Source: Toxorhynchites rutilus septentrionalis
Lineage: Eukaryota > Arthropoda > Insecta > Diptera > Culicidae
Direction: 5' to 3'
Assembly: GCF_029784135.1 (NCBI RefSeq)
Contig: NC_073746.1
Span: 36,375,378-36,439,377 of the forward strand
Length of the DNA: 64,000 nt
The notes beneath the pieces are model-generated. The model did not search any database and was not told the origin of the DNA. It saw only the letters and a program-made list of their open reading frames with translations. Both the position numbers and the translations under genes were made by a program. Below are positions 1-11,800 of the stretch, piece after piece; within the stretch, counting starts at the first letter, position 1, and each line of letters starts with the position of its first letter.

Positions 1-327
1 ACTTGTCCACCGTTAAGAATGTAATATGATAAGTAGTAATGAACATCGGGTTTAAACCTTTTATCTCATTCAAAGCCAACTATTACGAGTACAGTGAAGT
101 GAAAATCGTGATTTTGGTAGATTTTAATTGGAGATTCACCAGGAATTGTTTAAAATGATATTAAAGCGAAATTAAAAAAAGATAGAAGTTGGGTTGGGAA
201 AAGAACAATTATTTTAGAGCGGTTAGAGAGCTTCAATTTGGTTGATAGAAATATTAATGTTTATTATGTATTTTTTGGATAAAATTAAAAATAACATCTT
301 AAAACCCACAGACTTTGAGGTTTTTCA

Positions 328-492
328 CAGCCGGGTGCTATGATTGATGCTAGGATCGTTAGCAAAATCTCAAGCAGAACTGTCAGTGGGATACCCAATT
401 CATATGAAAACAAAGGGAAAATGTCAGTGGGATACCCGATATGTTGGCTCCTGTCAGTTCAATGGGGGTTCTCTAAAGACGTCACCCACCTG
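328..492. repeat. Dispersed repeat, copy 1 (CCGGGTGCTATG family)
   Basis: About 165 bp starting CAGCCGGGTGCTATGATTGA and ending near ACGTCACC, matched by 45193-45352 at roughly 85-90% by eye in the same orientation. Internally it holds a short repeated motif (GTCAGTGGGATACCC twice). No coding frame is shared by the copies. Class unknown. Confidence 0.6.
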
Positions 493-792
493 GTTTTTCA
501 CTTTTGAAATGTTACTTAAGGTGAAGGTGGAAGGAAGCCATTGTACTAGTATAGGTAAAATCACGTGTAAAAATGGGGTAATAGTGTTTGTGAGAGAAGA
601 CCAAAGCACACGTAAATAGATCAATTCACTTATCAAACTGTGTGGCGCTTCATTGACACGAGTCTTTGAATACATTTGAAAAAAATAACAATTCAATACT
701 AAAGTAAAATGTATGAACGATATGTTCAGACGAGCAATTTTTGTATTAGAGCCAGTTTAAGGCAAACAGGGCCCGAAACAGAGAAACAGTAG

Positions 793-945
793 GAGGCGAT
801 CCGGCGTAATGGTAACATCCATATCTCTCACACTAAAGGTCACGAGTTCAATTCTCACTCCCGACGTTCTTCCAAAAATGGAAGTAAAAGTGACGAACCA
901 GCCAATATGTGTTCAAATTCACTATAATAGAGAAAAAAACAGAAA
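793..945 (+). mobile_element. tRNA-derived SINE, copy 1
   Basis: Begins GAGGCGATCCGGCGTAATGG. It has an A-box-like CGGCGTAATGG and, about 40 nt later, a B-box-like GAGTTCAATTC, followed by a tRNA-unrelated body with the palindrome CTTCCAAAAATGGAAG and an A-rich end. The same sequence occurs inverted at 5594-5757 and 11136-11288. The target duplication here is unclear. This is a pol III-type retroposon that would depend on a partner LINE. Confidence 0.75.
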
Positions 946-1276
946 AAGTTCTATACTTCTGACGTTGCTGTAATTCGAACACATGCGTAGAAGGATTTTT
1001 ATTATCAAATATGATCCTCTATCACCTCCTGATATAATTTGGATTTTTTATATGAGAAAGGTATTCTATGATTTAAAGGGGATGAATCAAAAATTAAATT
1101 CTTCTTTTATAATAAAAAATATGTGTACAAAAAACAAATAAAAAAATATTTTTTGACTCGATTATATACAGGCAAACCTTTTTTTGTGCGGGACATAGGG
1201 ACCGCATAAGAAAATCGTGCAAAACTTCACCAGTGGCTTTAAAAACCCGTGTTCGGTACACATTTTGAAAAAAACT

Positions 1277-1533
1277 TTGGTACTTTAGTATTAGCGTCAC
1301 CGGAACCGAAATACAATAGATAGCAATTACTTAACCGGGCAAACGTATGCCGTCTGACCTAACTAAAGAATAGTCTCCTATGTTTCAAACTAACCGGGCA
1401 ATCGATGGAACACAGGTTTGTTTGCGAAAGGCCGCCGCTTCCGACGGCGGGTAATATTTGAATGCCAGTGCGAACAATAAAAATGCTATCTATTATATTT
1501 CGGCTCCGATGACGCTAATACGAAAGTACCAAA
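1277..1533. mobile_element. Inverted-repeat element (MITE-like) enclosing a CCGGGCAAACG cassette
   Basis: GGTACTTTAGTATTAGCGTC at 1278 onward is repeated inverted at about 1484-1533 (GACGCTAATACGAAAGTACC). The terminal inverted repeats are about 45-50 bp. The similarity continues outward on both sides (tttttttgtgcgg...agggaccgcat near 1180 and 1540), so the full palindrome is larger, about 1178-1570. The centre, 1335-1455, is a sequence also found at 51833-52015. Confidence 0.6.
1335..1455. repeat. CCGGGCAAACG cassette, copy A
   Basis: Contains TTAACCGGGCAAACGTATGC, then CTATGTTTCAAACTAACCGGGCAATC and a GC-rich CCGCCGCTTCCGACGGCGGG hairpin. The same blocks in the same order occur in the longer copy at 51833-52080. 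It is much more GC-rich than its surroundings. The two copies lie inside different inverted-repeat elements. Confidence 0.6.
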
Positions 1534-1666
1534 ACTTTTTTTGTGCGGTAGATAGGGACCGCATAAAAAAGTATCCCCCTAAGAAAATAACTCAAATCCA
1601 CGCCGTTCACCGTTCAATTTCCTTTTGTTTTCCTGCTTTGCGATGGGACAGTTTGCCTCTTCGGTT

Positions 1667-1727
1667 CTTCTTCTTCTTTTTGGCTTTAAGAGGGTTTAAA
1701 CTTTTCAGTTCATTCGCCTCTAGATAA
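1667..1727 (-). mobile_element. Mini hairpin retroposon, copy 1
   Basis: About 61 bp. On the minus strand it reads AGAGGCGAATGAACTGAAAA, then GTTTAAACCCTCT and an A-rich AAG-type tail. It is flanked by an 11-bp duplication CCTCTTCGGTT at 1656-1666 and 1728-1738. The body can fold (AGAGG with CCTCT; inner AACT with AGTT). Related copies are at 10038-10099, 17773-17824 and 38481-38539. It has no coding capacity and no recognised pol III boxes. Confidence 0.7.
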
Positions 1728-2841
1728 CCTCTTCGGTTGTGCGTGGCTGTTTTGTGCTTTTAGTTGCATGCTGAAACGCGATGCTGTTAGATATCATGTC
1801 ATGCAAAAACTTAGAAAAACTTAGAGCATTTGATGGGAGGAGGGGAATGATTTTAGAAGTGGATAATTGAGACGCAAATATGCTTTTTTCGCACTGAAAT
1901 GCATATAAACCGTCGAGAAAAACTAAATGGACGATAACTTCGTCAATTATGCTTCTTTTCATATACCGCACAAAAAAAACGCACAAATACAGGTTTTACT
2001 GTACAGTGAAAAGATAATCGAGTCCGCACTGTAAAACAATAAATATTCAAAGCTATTGGATAAGGCTCAAACGTAAACATTCGACCGTTGAAGCAGATAT
2101 CTAGAAAACTGAAACCTAGAACTAAATTTGGCTGGAATCTGACATTGTCAATCCATAAAGTTTTATGATCCAAATAACAATTGATAAACAAATTCCTTCG
2201 AAGGAAAATTATTCTTTACATGTTTTTCGAAATTGGTGTTCTAATAATATTGTCGATTTTTCTCAATGCACTATCATTTCAACACCTAATGGCGATTTGT
2301 GCTCACTTTGTGATTTAAATCATTTGAAGGTGGATATGTTTAGAGGTTGTATAGAGCATCTGGGGAATAAGATTGAGCTCTGCATTCGGAAGAGCTTCAT
2401 TAGCCAGACAGTTGAGACCGATCTCTCAACTAACTGCAAAAGTAAACCAGAAATTAATCACAGAAGAACATTGTTTCAGCTTATCAACGAATCAAGGCAT
2501 TCACAATCTGTTCAATTTGTTTTCAGGTTTCAATGTTTGCACTACAAACTGTCAAAGAATAATAAAAAATCAAATGTGACAGGAAACTCGGAGTAGCATA
2601 CATATCACAATTGACTGTGACGAAGACGATTCGAAAATCAATTTTCCCCCCAGTATGAGCAATTTTGTCCAGATTTTCCATTCTTGCCGCATTAACGTCC
2701 ACTTCTAACGTGATGTGCGCGATAGGCGACGTATTGTCCTATCCCCCGAGCCGCTCTGCATGCACTAAAAAAACGTGCCGTTTCCTTACCTCCAGAACAC
2801 TGCACTATTAGCAAGAAGCATGTAATAATGAAATGACTTAC

Positions 2842-2877
2842 CTCTTGGGTGTAATTTTTCAGGCTTGAACCATGCAT
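2842..2877 (-). CDS. Rtnl1: 36-bp reticulon linker exon
   Basis: Sequence between acceptor ...ttttatattacag and donor gtaagt encodes DAWFKPEKLHPR once the G from the upstream exon is added. It ends with one codon base, so the next exon must also start in phase 1; this fits a following V/A/D/G/E codon as in the VE..IYWRD start of reticulon domains. It is too short for ordinary ORF detection. Both the long first exon (12053-12884) and the proposed short first exon (3272-3338) splice into it in frame. Confidence 0.6.
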
Positions 2878-5800
2878 CTGTAATATAAAAAGGAAACAAT
2901 GGAAGAAAGTATGCTTAGTGAGGGTTAAAGGAAGCAAGCTACTATTGCTATCGCAAAAGGTAAATTAAAAATGAGGACAGCAGTAGTCGAATGGAACTCC
3001 TGGTTATCGATTGGTACTTTGAAACAGATGAATAATTGATTGTATGAATTTTAACAACTGCATCAGCAGCGAAATATATCTTCTGTACATTTCCATATTG
3101 CTAATACAATGACTTTTTCACAGAAAAATATTCTTCTGAAAACATCCTTACACCCATACTTTTATAATTTTCTCAAGCGAGACTGATTTCATAATATACA
3201 CGGAGTTTTTCCTGAGTTCACCATCATATTTGGGTCACTAGAATTAAACACGATATGAAAAGACAACTTACAGGGATTCATTACACTGCATATCATCAAT
3301 TGATTGGTAGCTTTTGTGTTCCCTTCCAGTCCGTTCATTGTGCTTTGTTTAGACAGAAACTTTACTGCTGGTTGCTAGTTGAAAAATATAGTTGCTGCCG
3401 CTGCACTTTCGTTTCCGGTTAGCAACAATCGTTAGCAGCACACTTTGAGATACTTTACGTGTATCTTCGGGTACACAATTATCACTTCACAAACATAAAT
3501 TGCTACTATTACTCGGGATGTAATTTAGTGTTTTCTTTCGCCGCCCGTTAAATCACTGCGTACGATAATGATTGTTCTGGTCGCGAACGGACACTTCGAT
3601 AGAGCGTTCTGTGCGAATATTGATTTTTCCCTTGGAACGTCCCCTCGTGTCTTGTCAGCTCTTTCTCTCTTTTCTTCTCTGCTGAAGAGTGCAAGTCTCT
3701 TTCGCTACTCCACTCACAGCTTCACGACTCGGCCACCGATACGGCCGAAAACTTTTTTTTCCTACTTCCAGCACTTCCTTTGTGCTCTACCGAAACATGC
3801 GAAAGCAACTGACAGACTATCAGATTGGTTCCTTTACCGTAAGCTAGGATTGCACTCTTCCAAATGCTGAACACTCTTCCGAACACTACTTATACTCTCG
3901 ATCTCTCAATAACTAGTAGTGTAGCGAGGTAGAGGATAGCTCTCTCGTCCTCTAGGTGAGAACGGCGTAGTATTCGTGAGGGAAGGATCCAATTTTGCGC
4001 TGTTTCTAGGTGCCAAAATTTGCGCGCATGAGCATTACATCTTGGATCTGGAGAGTATTCTGTGTCTCTATCAGGAAGCAAAACCACTACGCAAATAAGA
4101 AGAACATGTGCTTTTCCGGAAAAAAATATTTATTTCACGTTCTAATTTGATGATTTGGTGGTTTGAAGGTTGAGTACCCCTTGCGTTCAGCACTCTAGTT
4201 ATTAAAGGGATAGTTGCATTACTATAATTCTTTTGTACGTCTTATCACATTTTGTAGATTAGATGATACAAATATATTAACAAGAACGGGACACCTGTTT
4301 TTTAGCTATCTAGAACTTCGTGATCATCAATGATCTTCAAAAGATACCGGCAATTCAAAACTAAAAATAAATTCATATTTAGTTTAAAAATAGATAATAC
4401 TTCAACCCCTAATGTGGATAAAAACATCTTACTAAAAGGCTCGTCGACATACACGTAACCAGTTAGCACAAAAGACAACAGACACTATAATTATAGTGAC
4501 GAGCGCTTTTCACCAGTATGACTCACTGGATATTGAAATACAGTCAATCGCAAAATTGAGTATACACATGCTACTTGACCATATTCTCCATTTATTTGAT
4601 ACAAAATATTTTGAATACATTTCTTCTTTTGATGCATATTACTAACACACACATTCAACTAACTATGTGCACAAGAAAATTTATCAAAACGGAAGGAAGC
4701 ATGGAAAACTTAAACACCGAAATCACCGAAAACTACTGAGTATCTATGGTGGGAATTCAAGAATAATCCATCCATCAAAATCCAGGGAACGAAGCGGAAC
4801 TCAAAACGACGATTACGGAAATCTGGCAGGTACTTCCGTCTACAGTGAGCAGAGATCTTGCCTCGGCGCTTGCAGGAAGTGCTGGACGCCAAAGGAGGGC
4901 CGTATCAGATTCCTGGGGGTTGATTATCGTTATCTGTTAACATTTCTGAATTGATATCAATTTTCTTTTTAAGAAAAACCTGAACTGTACACTCAATTTT
5001 GCCAGGTCTTAATGGGAGATTTTTTGTTTGTATTTTGAACATGAAGTAGAAATGTGACCATTTCATTCTTTTTCTCATCGTTACACTGCCGTTCTACGCA
5101 TAGTTGTACCATGTTTCAAAATTAGCAACTGAGAAAAACGCATTCAAAGTTTTCTAGCATATTTGTCTACCAGAAGCTTTGAGCAGCGTTTAGCAATACA
5201 CTGGGTTTTTCATAAGCAAGTAACTATTGTTTAGTAAAATGTGAGAAGTTTCCCTCATTTGAATCAATCAATCTTGGTTGCAGGCTTAAAAATTCATGGT
5301 TGGACAGTTATGCCTTGAATATCAACATGGGATAAATGAGCTTGATGTTGTTTTTTGAAATACTGGGAACAAACAATAAGTTTTTTGTGTTTTTCCGAAA
5401 GATTATGCATAAAAACATCGTTTTATGAAGAAGGGAGTGATCTACAATACTTTGTAAAAAATAAATCTCGTCGGCATTCGCTAACAAGGTGTACATGTGT
5501 TCTGTTAAACTTTTTTTTATTTGTGTATTGGCTCGTTTTTCCAAATCAGAAATGAGTACATTAGCTCTGCTGAAAGCGTGTCATAAAATTCTTTTTTTTT
5601 TTTTTTTTTTTTATCTGTATTATAGTGATTTTCAACTCATTTTGGCTTGTTCGTCACTTGTACTTCCATTTTTGGAAGAATATCGGGAGTGAGAATTGAA
5701 CTCGTGACCTTCAGCGTGAGAGGCATGGATGTTACCACTACGCCAGATCGCCTCCTCTCATAAAATTCTTGTACTTGAACCGATTTATTTGATATGGATC

Positions 5801-8800
5801 TACAAAAAATATATAGTGGGACAGTTATGAATAGAATATCAACATGGGACAATTGAGCTTGATGTTGTTTTTTTATAAAAGCCGGGAACAAACTATAACT
5901 TTTTTCTGTGTTTTTCTGGAAGACTAGGCATAAAAACCCCGTTTTATGCAGAAAAGTGAAAATTGTCAAAACGTAACATGGAACAACTATGCGTAGAACG
6001 GCAGTTACATGAGAGTAAAATGGATCGATTTTACGATGAATATATGTCGCATTTAATCCGTTACTTATTAACCCCGAAAAACTCAAAAATAACAAACCAG
6101 CATGAGTTGTATCCTCAATTTTGCGATTGACTGTATGTATTCTAGATTAATTTGTTAGCGTCCGATTTCTAGGCGATAAGGAGGAACGCACGCATGAGTC
6201 ATTGCAGTTGACGAAGACTATAGGTTCTGGAATAGTGCAGTGATGTAACGGCAATTTCAGGACCTTTTTTCACCGGGTGCTACTCTTTTCGTTTGATAAT
6301 CATTGTCACTTTCCTTCTCAAGTACTTGAACTGAGTTCAAATATTTCTGTTCCCATCCAAGTAAATCAGAGTACAACAAGAAATATTGTATATTTGTTCA
6401 AAAATGTTTCTGATACTGTTACAGTTGTAGATTAGAAATCTTCCATTCGCGGAAGCGACTATCCCACGTCGACTACTGAACTAAAGCTTAGATCATTGAC
6501 GAATGGGACAGATACAAATACAGTAAACATTCACTAACTGGGCGAAAAGAGAAGACCACTTATCGACATTCGCGTTTTAACTGGTCCGGCATGTTAAACG
6601 TCAAATAAAATCGAGGGAAACTTCAATGAATTGTTTGATTCGCTTAGTTCCTGTAATTGGATAAATAAAAGGATTCCAATGGAAGTTTCGCATTGAGTGC
6701 GACAACAGGTATGACATATGATTTGAGAAAATTGTTTTTCTGTAGTTTAATCAATGTTTTTGTCGTGCGAAAATAATGTCAACTTTCATAACATTTAAAA
6801 TTACATTCGAATGCCCCTCACAGCAAATCTTCCATTTGAATATGGCGTCGATTGTTTACGAAATTGTGCTTTTTAACTGGTCCAAGGACCAGTTAACGTT
6901 CGCCCAGTTAAATAGCAGACCAGTTAGCGAACGATTACTGTAAAACATTTTCACACTTCAAATCGGCAGGTGTCGCTTGAGAACAAAGTGTTAGAATATG
7001 GGTGATACCAGGTATGTTTTTTTTTATCTGACTGATGTTTCGTTTACGTTCCCCTTCTTCTTCATCATCCGTTTTACTATTGAGCAATTCCACGCCAAAT
7101 CAGGCGGCAAACAGGGCAAGCTGAATGAAACCATTAAAAAGTAATTGTTTATGTAGGAACTGCGGCCATCTTGGATTTGAATTTTTCATCATCTACTGTG
7201 TTCTACCAGTCGAGCACCTTCATTTGATATCCATATTGATGGGGCTTTGAAAAAAATATGGCACCATTCTGTGGTGGCGGTCGTTTTGGATATGCATTTT
7301 TCCTAAATAACTGTGTTCAATCCCTTTCATTTGATATCCATATTGATGGGGTTCTGAGAAAATATGTAATGCGAAATTTTGTAGTGGCCGCCATCTTGGA
7401 TTTACGTTTTTCATAAATAACTGTGTTCTGATAGTCAAGCCCTTTCATTTGATACCTATATTGATTATTCAATATGAAATTGTTATACAACTCATTCAAA
7501 CTTTCCGATCTAAAAATAACAAAAATCAAAAATAAAATACTTCGGATAATCGAGTTCGACCTGTACTTGTAAATAACTGTAAGAATAAATTGTACATATA
7601 GTTATAAGCATAGCATAATTTTAAGAATAAGTTTTACCAATTGAGAATAGTGTAGATATTGTAGTTGTAGCTTTAGAATAATCAATTTATAATACAGGGT
7701 TTTCCAACTTTAAATTCCGAAAGTAAATTGAAATAAAACACACTTAGAATTCGAATTTCGATGAAACTTTTATTTCAAATTAAAGTTTGGTTTATGCCAT
7801 TATGTGTGAAATACAACATCATTCAAATGTTCACCTAGGGCTTCCTCGCACACCTTGATCCGGAACAGATATATTTTGATGACTTTTCGGCACATATGGG
7901 GCGGTATCTCAGTCATAACTTCACGAATGTTGTCTTTCAAATGTTCAAGAGTTTGCGGAGAGTTGGCATAGACACGGTCTTTCGCATAACCCCTCAAAAA
8001 AAAGTCTAGCGGGTCCAAATCGTATGATCTGGACGGCCAATTGGCATCACCAAAACGCAAAACTATGCGTCCCTCAAATTTCGTTCGCATTATGGCCATG
8101 TTCGGTCGTGTTGTGTGGCACGTGGCGCCGTCCTGTTGAAACCACATGCCATCCGTATCCATATCATCAATTTGTGGCAAAAAAAAACGGTTAACATGCG
8201 GCCATAGCGCACACCATTCACAGTTACTGTCTCGCCGTCCTCATTTTCAAAGAAATACGGCCCGATGACTCCACCAGACCATAATGCGCACCAAACAGTT
8301 ACTCGTTTCGAAATGCGCTATGCCACCCCTGTAAAACACATTTTATTTTTGTTGCAGACTTTTTGGATATAACAATATTTCACAGGTTTTTGAAAAATGA
8401 GAGGCTCTCTACATCACATCAAAGATATTTGACTCACCGTTTTTATACTTAGTTTATATCAATACACATCTAATACACGTTAGACCTATTTTTTGAGTCA
8501 TTCATTAGCACTTTGCCGTCCGGCGTAACCACATTACGTGCGCAAAATAGTTCGCACCGCAGTGATATCGTGAGTATAGTATCGCTCAGTGGCCGACGAC
8601 AATACTTCAGTATCTTTTGCATTCTGTTGGTGTTTTGTTTGGTAACAATAACTGTGCGTACAGTTCAGAACGAACTGTGTATGATGATCGGTGTATTCGC
8701 GTTGACGGCGAAATGGTGTCGACATCTAGATACGACATTAGTTTGCATGAGGCCAACTATTCTCTATCAGATTAGTCGGTTCTAAGACAAAGTTTTAATT

Positions 8801-11800
8801 TGTTAAAATTTGTATGAATTTTTTTTCTTTGCGTTATTTGCCTACTAGAAATACGTTGTTCTGACCTCAGTTTAAATTATTTTCTATGAATTTTCAGATA
8901 TTCTCACCAAAACTTACCATTATAATATAACATTATCTTTAGACACAGTTTTTGTGTGATATGTTTTCACTACTTGCAAGCAAAAGTGATTTTCATTTAC
9001 ATAGAGTACTAAATTGATTTGGAAAAACTAATTTTCATTCATACTTTTGATGTTAAAAGCGTGTTCATTTCTTCTGCAAACCCATATTATCATGCCTACT
9101 CCCCCATTTCGTAATGCGAAGCTCAATGCCGTCAACGCGGATAAGAGGAAGGCGAGTGAACGAGTGATAGACGAATGCTGCTGCAAGGTAAATAGTCCTC
9201 AAATTAACGAATGGAAACAAACGATAGCCCCATGAAATAACAAAAATAAGATGTCGGTATTGTCGTTTTCATAATAAAATGCAATATTTCAGGATACGAT
9301 GGTTCTTAAATTGGATTAATTTGTGTTGCTGATATGAAATGTTTTTATATTATATCATATTGTGCTCGATAATTTTGAGAAAGTCTTTCGCGTTTTGGTA
9401 CAATTTTGCTATAGCAGTTATTGCAAAACATTAAAGAAAAGCAGCGCAAGGCTAGTCTGTGCTGAAAATAATAAATCACGGCTCAAACTAAATCAAGATT
9501 TCAAAATCATAGTTTGATTTTCCATTCTGCTATGATATTTTCAACAAAATTCGAACATTTAATTATTGCTCACAAACAGCATTTTATGCATGAAAAGAAC
9601 AGTCCTACATAACATCTCACATTTTTTTATACATGCTTTGGCATATCTCGCTAATGTACGAAAGAGTGAGTGAACTGCTCAAAAGAACTAGTTCACTTAA
9701 GTGAACGGTTGGTCACTGAACGGTTCATTAAAGTGAACCGTTTTGCCCATCTCTACCGTATACGGAGAGCTTCCTCTTCTTCAAGGGTGCGTAGTGAATG
9801 CGGATTAAATTGCATTACCATTTCGCAATAACAACATTAGGTATGAGTGATGTCCGCTCGTTGTGTTGCACTTACTTACTCTTCGCTCGCAACTGTGGTT
9901 TCATTACATTCCATCAGTGGAAAGAAACTCTACTCCATACTCCTCCTTCCCTAGTCTTTTTCGACAAGGAAAGAATTCATTTTCGCTCGATGTTCGATGT
10001 TGCTCCGATGACTACCAAACGAGAAGTGGTGTGGGTTATTCTTCTTCTTCTTTTTGGCTTTAAGAGGGTTTAAACTTTTCAGTTCATTCGCCTCTAACGA
10101 GTGGTGTGGGTTCTAATCGTGGATGTCTTATTTATACCAAATAAGTTGGAAACGGGCAGAAATGTATTAGTTGCTTGTTATTGACAGCTCTGTTCGAGAA
10201 TACACACAAATCGGTAGAACAAATGTATGGGAAAATGGGAAAGCTCCAGTTTTCATTAATTTAAAACGTTTAGGGATTAGTGAATTGTAATGTATGGCAT
10301 GTCAAACAAATCTTAGAGAATTTCTAATTCGATTGGTATGCAAATCATCAGAATCCGTTCGCTGTGAAAATAGTTATTAACGTCAATTTATTTTTACGGC
10401 CGACGAAGAATTGTTACTTTCTCAGTGTGCCGATTAATCAATTGTACCCCTTCAATTCTAGTGTGGAGACACGAATGTAGGACTTTTTTTCGAGTTTCGT
10501 AAGAATAAAACAAAGAATATTTCTACTATCCATTATACCATCATTTGTTCATCTATCTTTTAACAATAAAACAAAAATTGAACAGAAGAAAATATTCATA
10601 ACTAGAATAGTCATGCGCTGATGAAATGAGTGAGAGGGTTTAAAAAAAATTGTTCCATGGCGTACACGATTCCAGCCCTTCTGGTTATCTGAAACAAAAA
10701 AAAAACGAACAGATTCTGAATCAGTAAAGGTGCCGCTATCGCATGAACCTCGGACAAGTCAAAATCACCTTTTTTGACTAAATGGCGGCCATTTAAAAAA
10801 CAAAATGCAGTTTGTTTAGAACTTTTTTTCTTACGTTTTCCGATTTTCCAAAACTAGTAAATTTAAAAAAATGTCATTTTTTAGAGGTTTGCGTGATAGA
10901 GAGATGCCTTTAGATTGTATCCATATAAATTCGACATGAATCGACTCAGTAGAGCTTGAGATATCGTGTACGCCAGTTTGAAAAAACTAGTTTCGAGAAA
11001 AATGCGTTTGAAGTTCATTGTTATGGTCGTACCAACTTAGATACCGCATCAATAAAATGGCTGTAACTGGATAAATAATAGAATTTTCGATAATTTCTTT
11101 CTAGGGTATATTCTAGAATGCCTAACTACAGAAATTTTTTTTTATCTGTATTATAGTGATTTTCAACTCAATTTGGCTGGTTCGTCACTTTTACTTCCAT
11201 TTGTGGAAGAATGTCGGGAGTGAGAATTGAACTCGTGACCTTTAGCGTGAGAGGCATGAATGTTACCACTACGCCAGATCGCCTCCACAACTACAGAAAT
11301 ATGAAGGAAAACAAATTTGATTTTTTTCAAATTTCTAGACTACAATACTGCCTTAATCGATTATTTTAACGTAATTTATCGTATCGAATAACGACGCTGA
11401 TATTCATTTAGTTGATGAACGATTAATTTAAAAATCGGACATCACTAATTATATTGATTCGGTGTAAAAAGATGTACTTTAAATACGATGTTTAAACATT
11501 TGTTTTCGCTACCAGTTCCATAACTTAATTAACACACAATGTATGACACTTGCATCTTTTCTCCTTCGATTACCAGATCACCTCAACAGATCATATAATA
11601 GGAAAAAATAGTTGAGAAGCAATACTAGTCACAGTTCCGCATGATCGCTTTTGTCGACCTCTACAAGGGTGTTCTTCCTTTTATAAACGCTACGCTATGT
11701 ATGTGCTATTCCATATTGTTATATCCAACTTGGAACCAACTTTCGAAAATCTTGAAATGATAATAATGAGTAATTTCAAACATGCACAAATGATGATTGC

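Larger units (their letters stand above)
4541..6133. mobile_element. Tc1-type element with TIRs, heavily rearranged
   Basis: CAGTCAATCGCAAAATTGAG at 4541 is repeated inverted at 6114-6133, each flanked by a TA dinucleotide, the Tc1/mariner target. A third, partial TIR-like sequence (ctcaattttgccagg) is at 4989-5003. Inside are a transposase C-terminal relic (4660-4925), the SINE copy 2, and a 140-bp direct repeat (5301-5441 and 5817-5962). The element may be a Tc1 relic into which further sequence inserted. Confidence 0.6.

Noticed and set aside
2165..2596. 143-codon plus-strand frame
   Set aside because: No motif, no Kozak or promoter context, and it lies in the reticulon intron or downstream region.
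9600..9770. Palindromic AGTTCACTTAAGTGAAC region as an operator or enhancer
   Set aside because: More likely part of a decayed transposon end (GCCCATCTCTA nearby); no promoter next to it.
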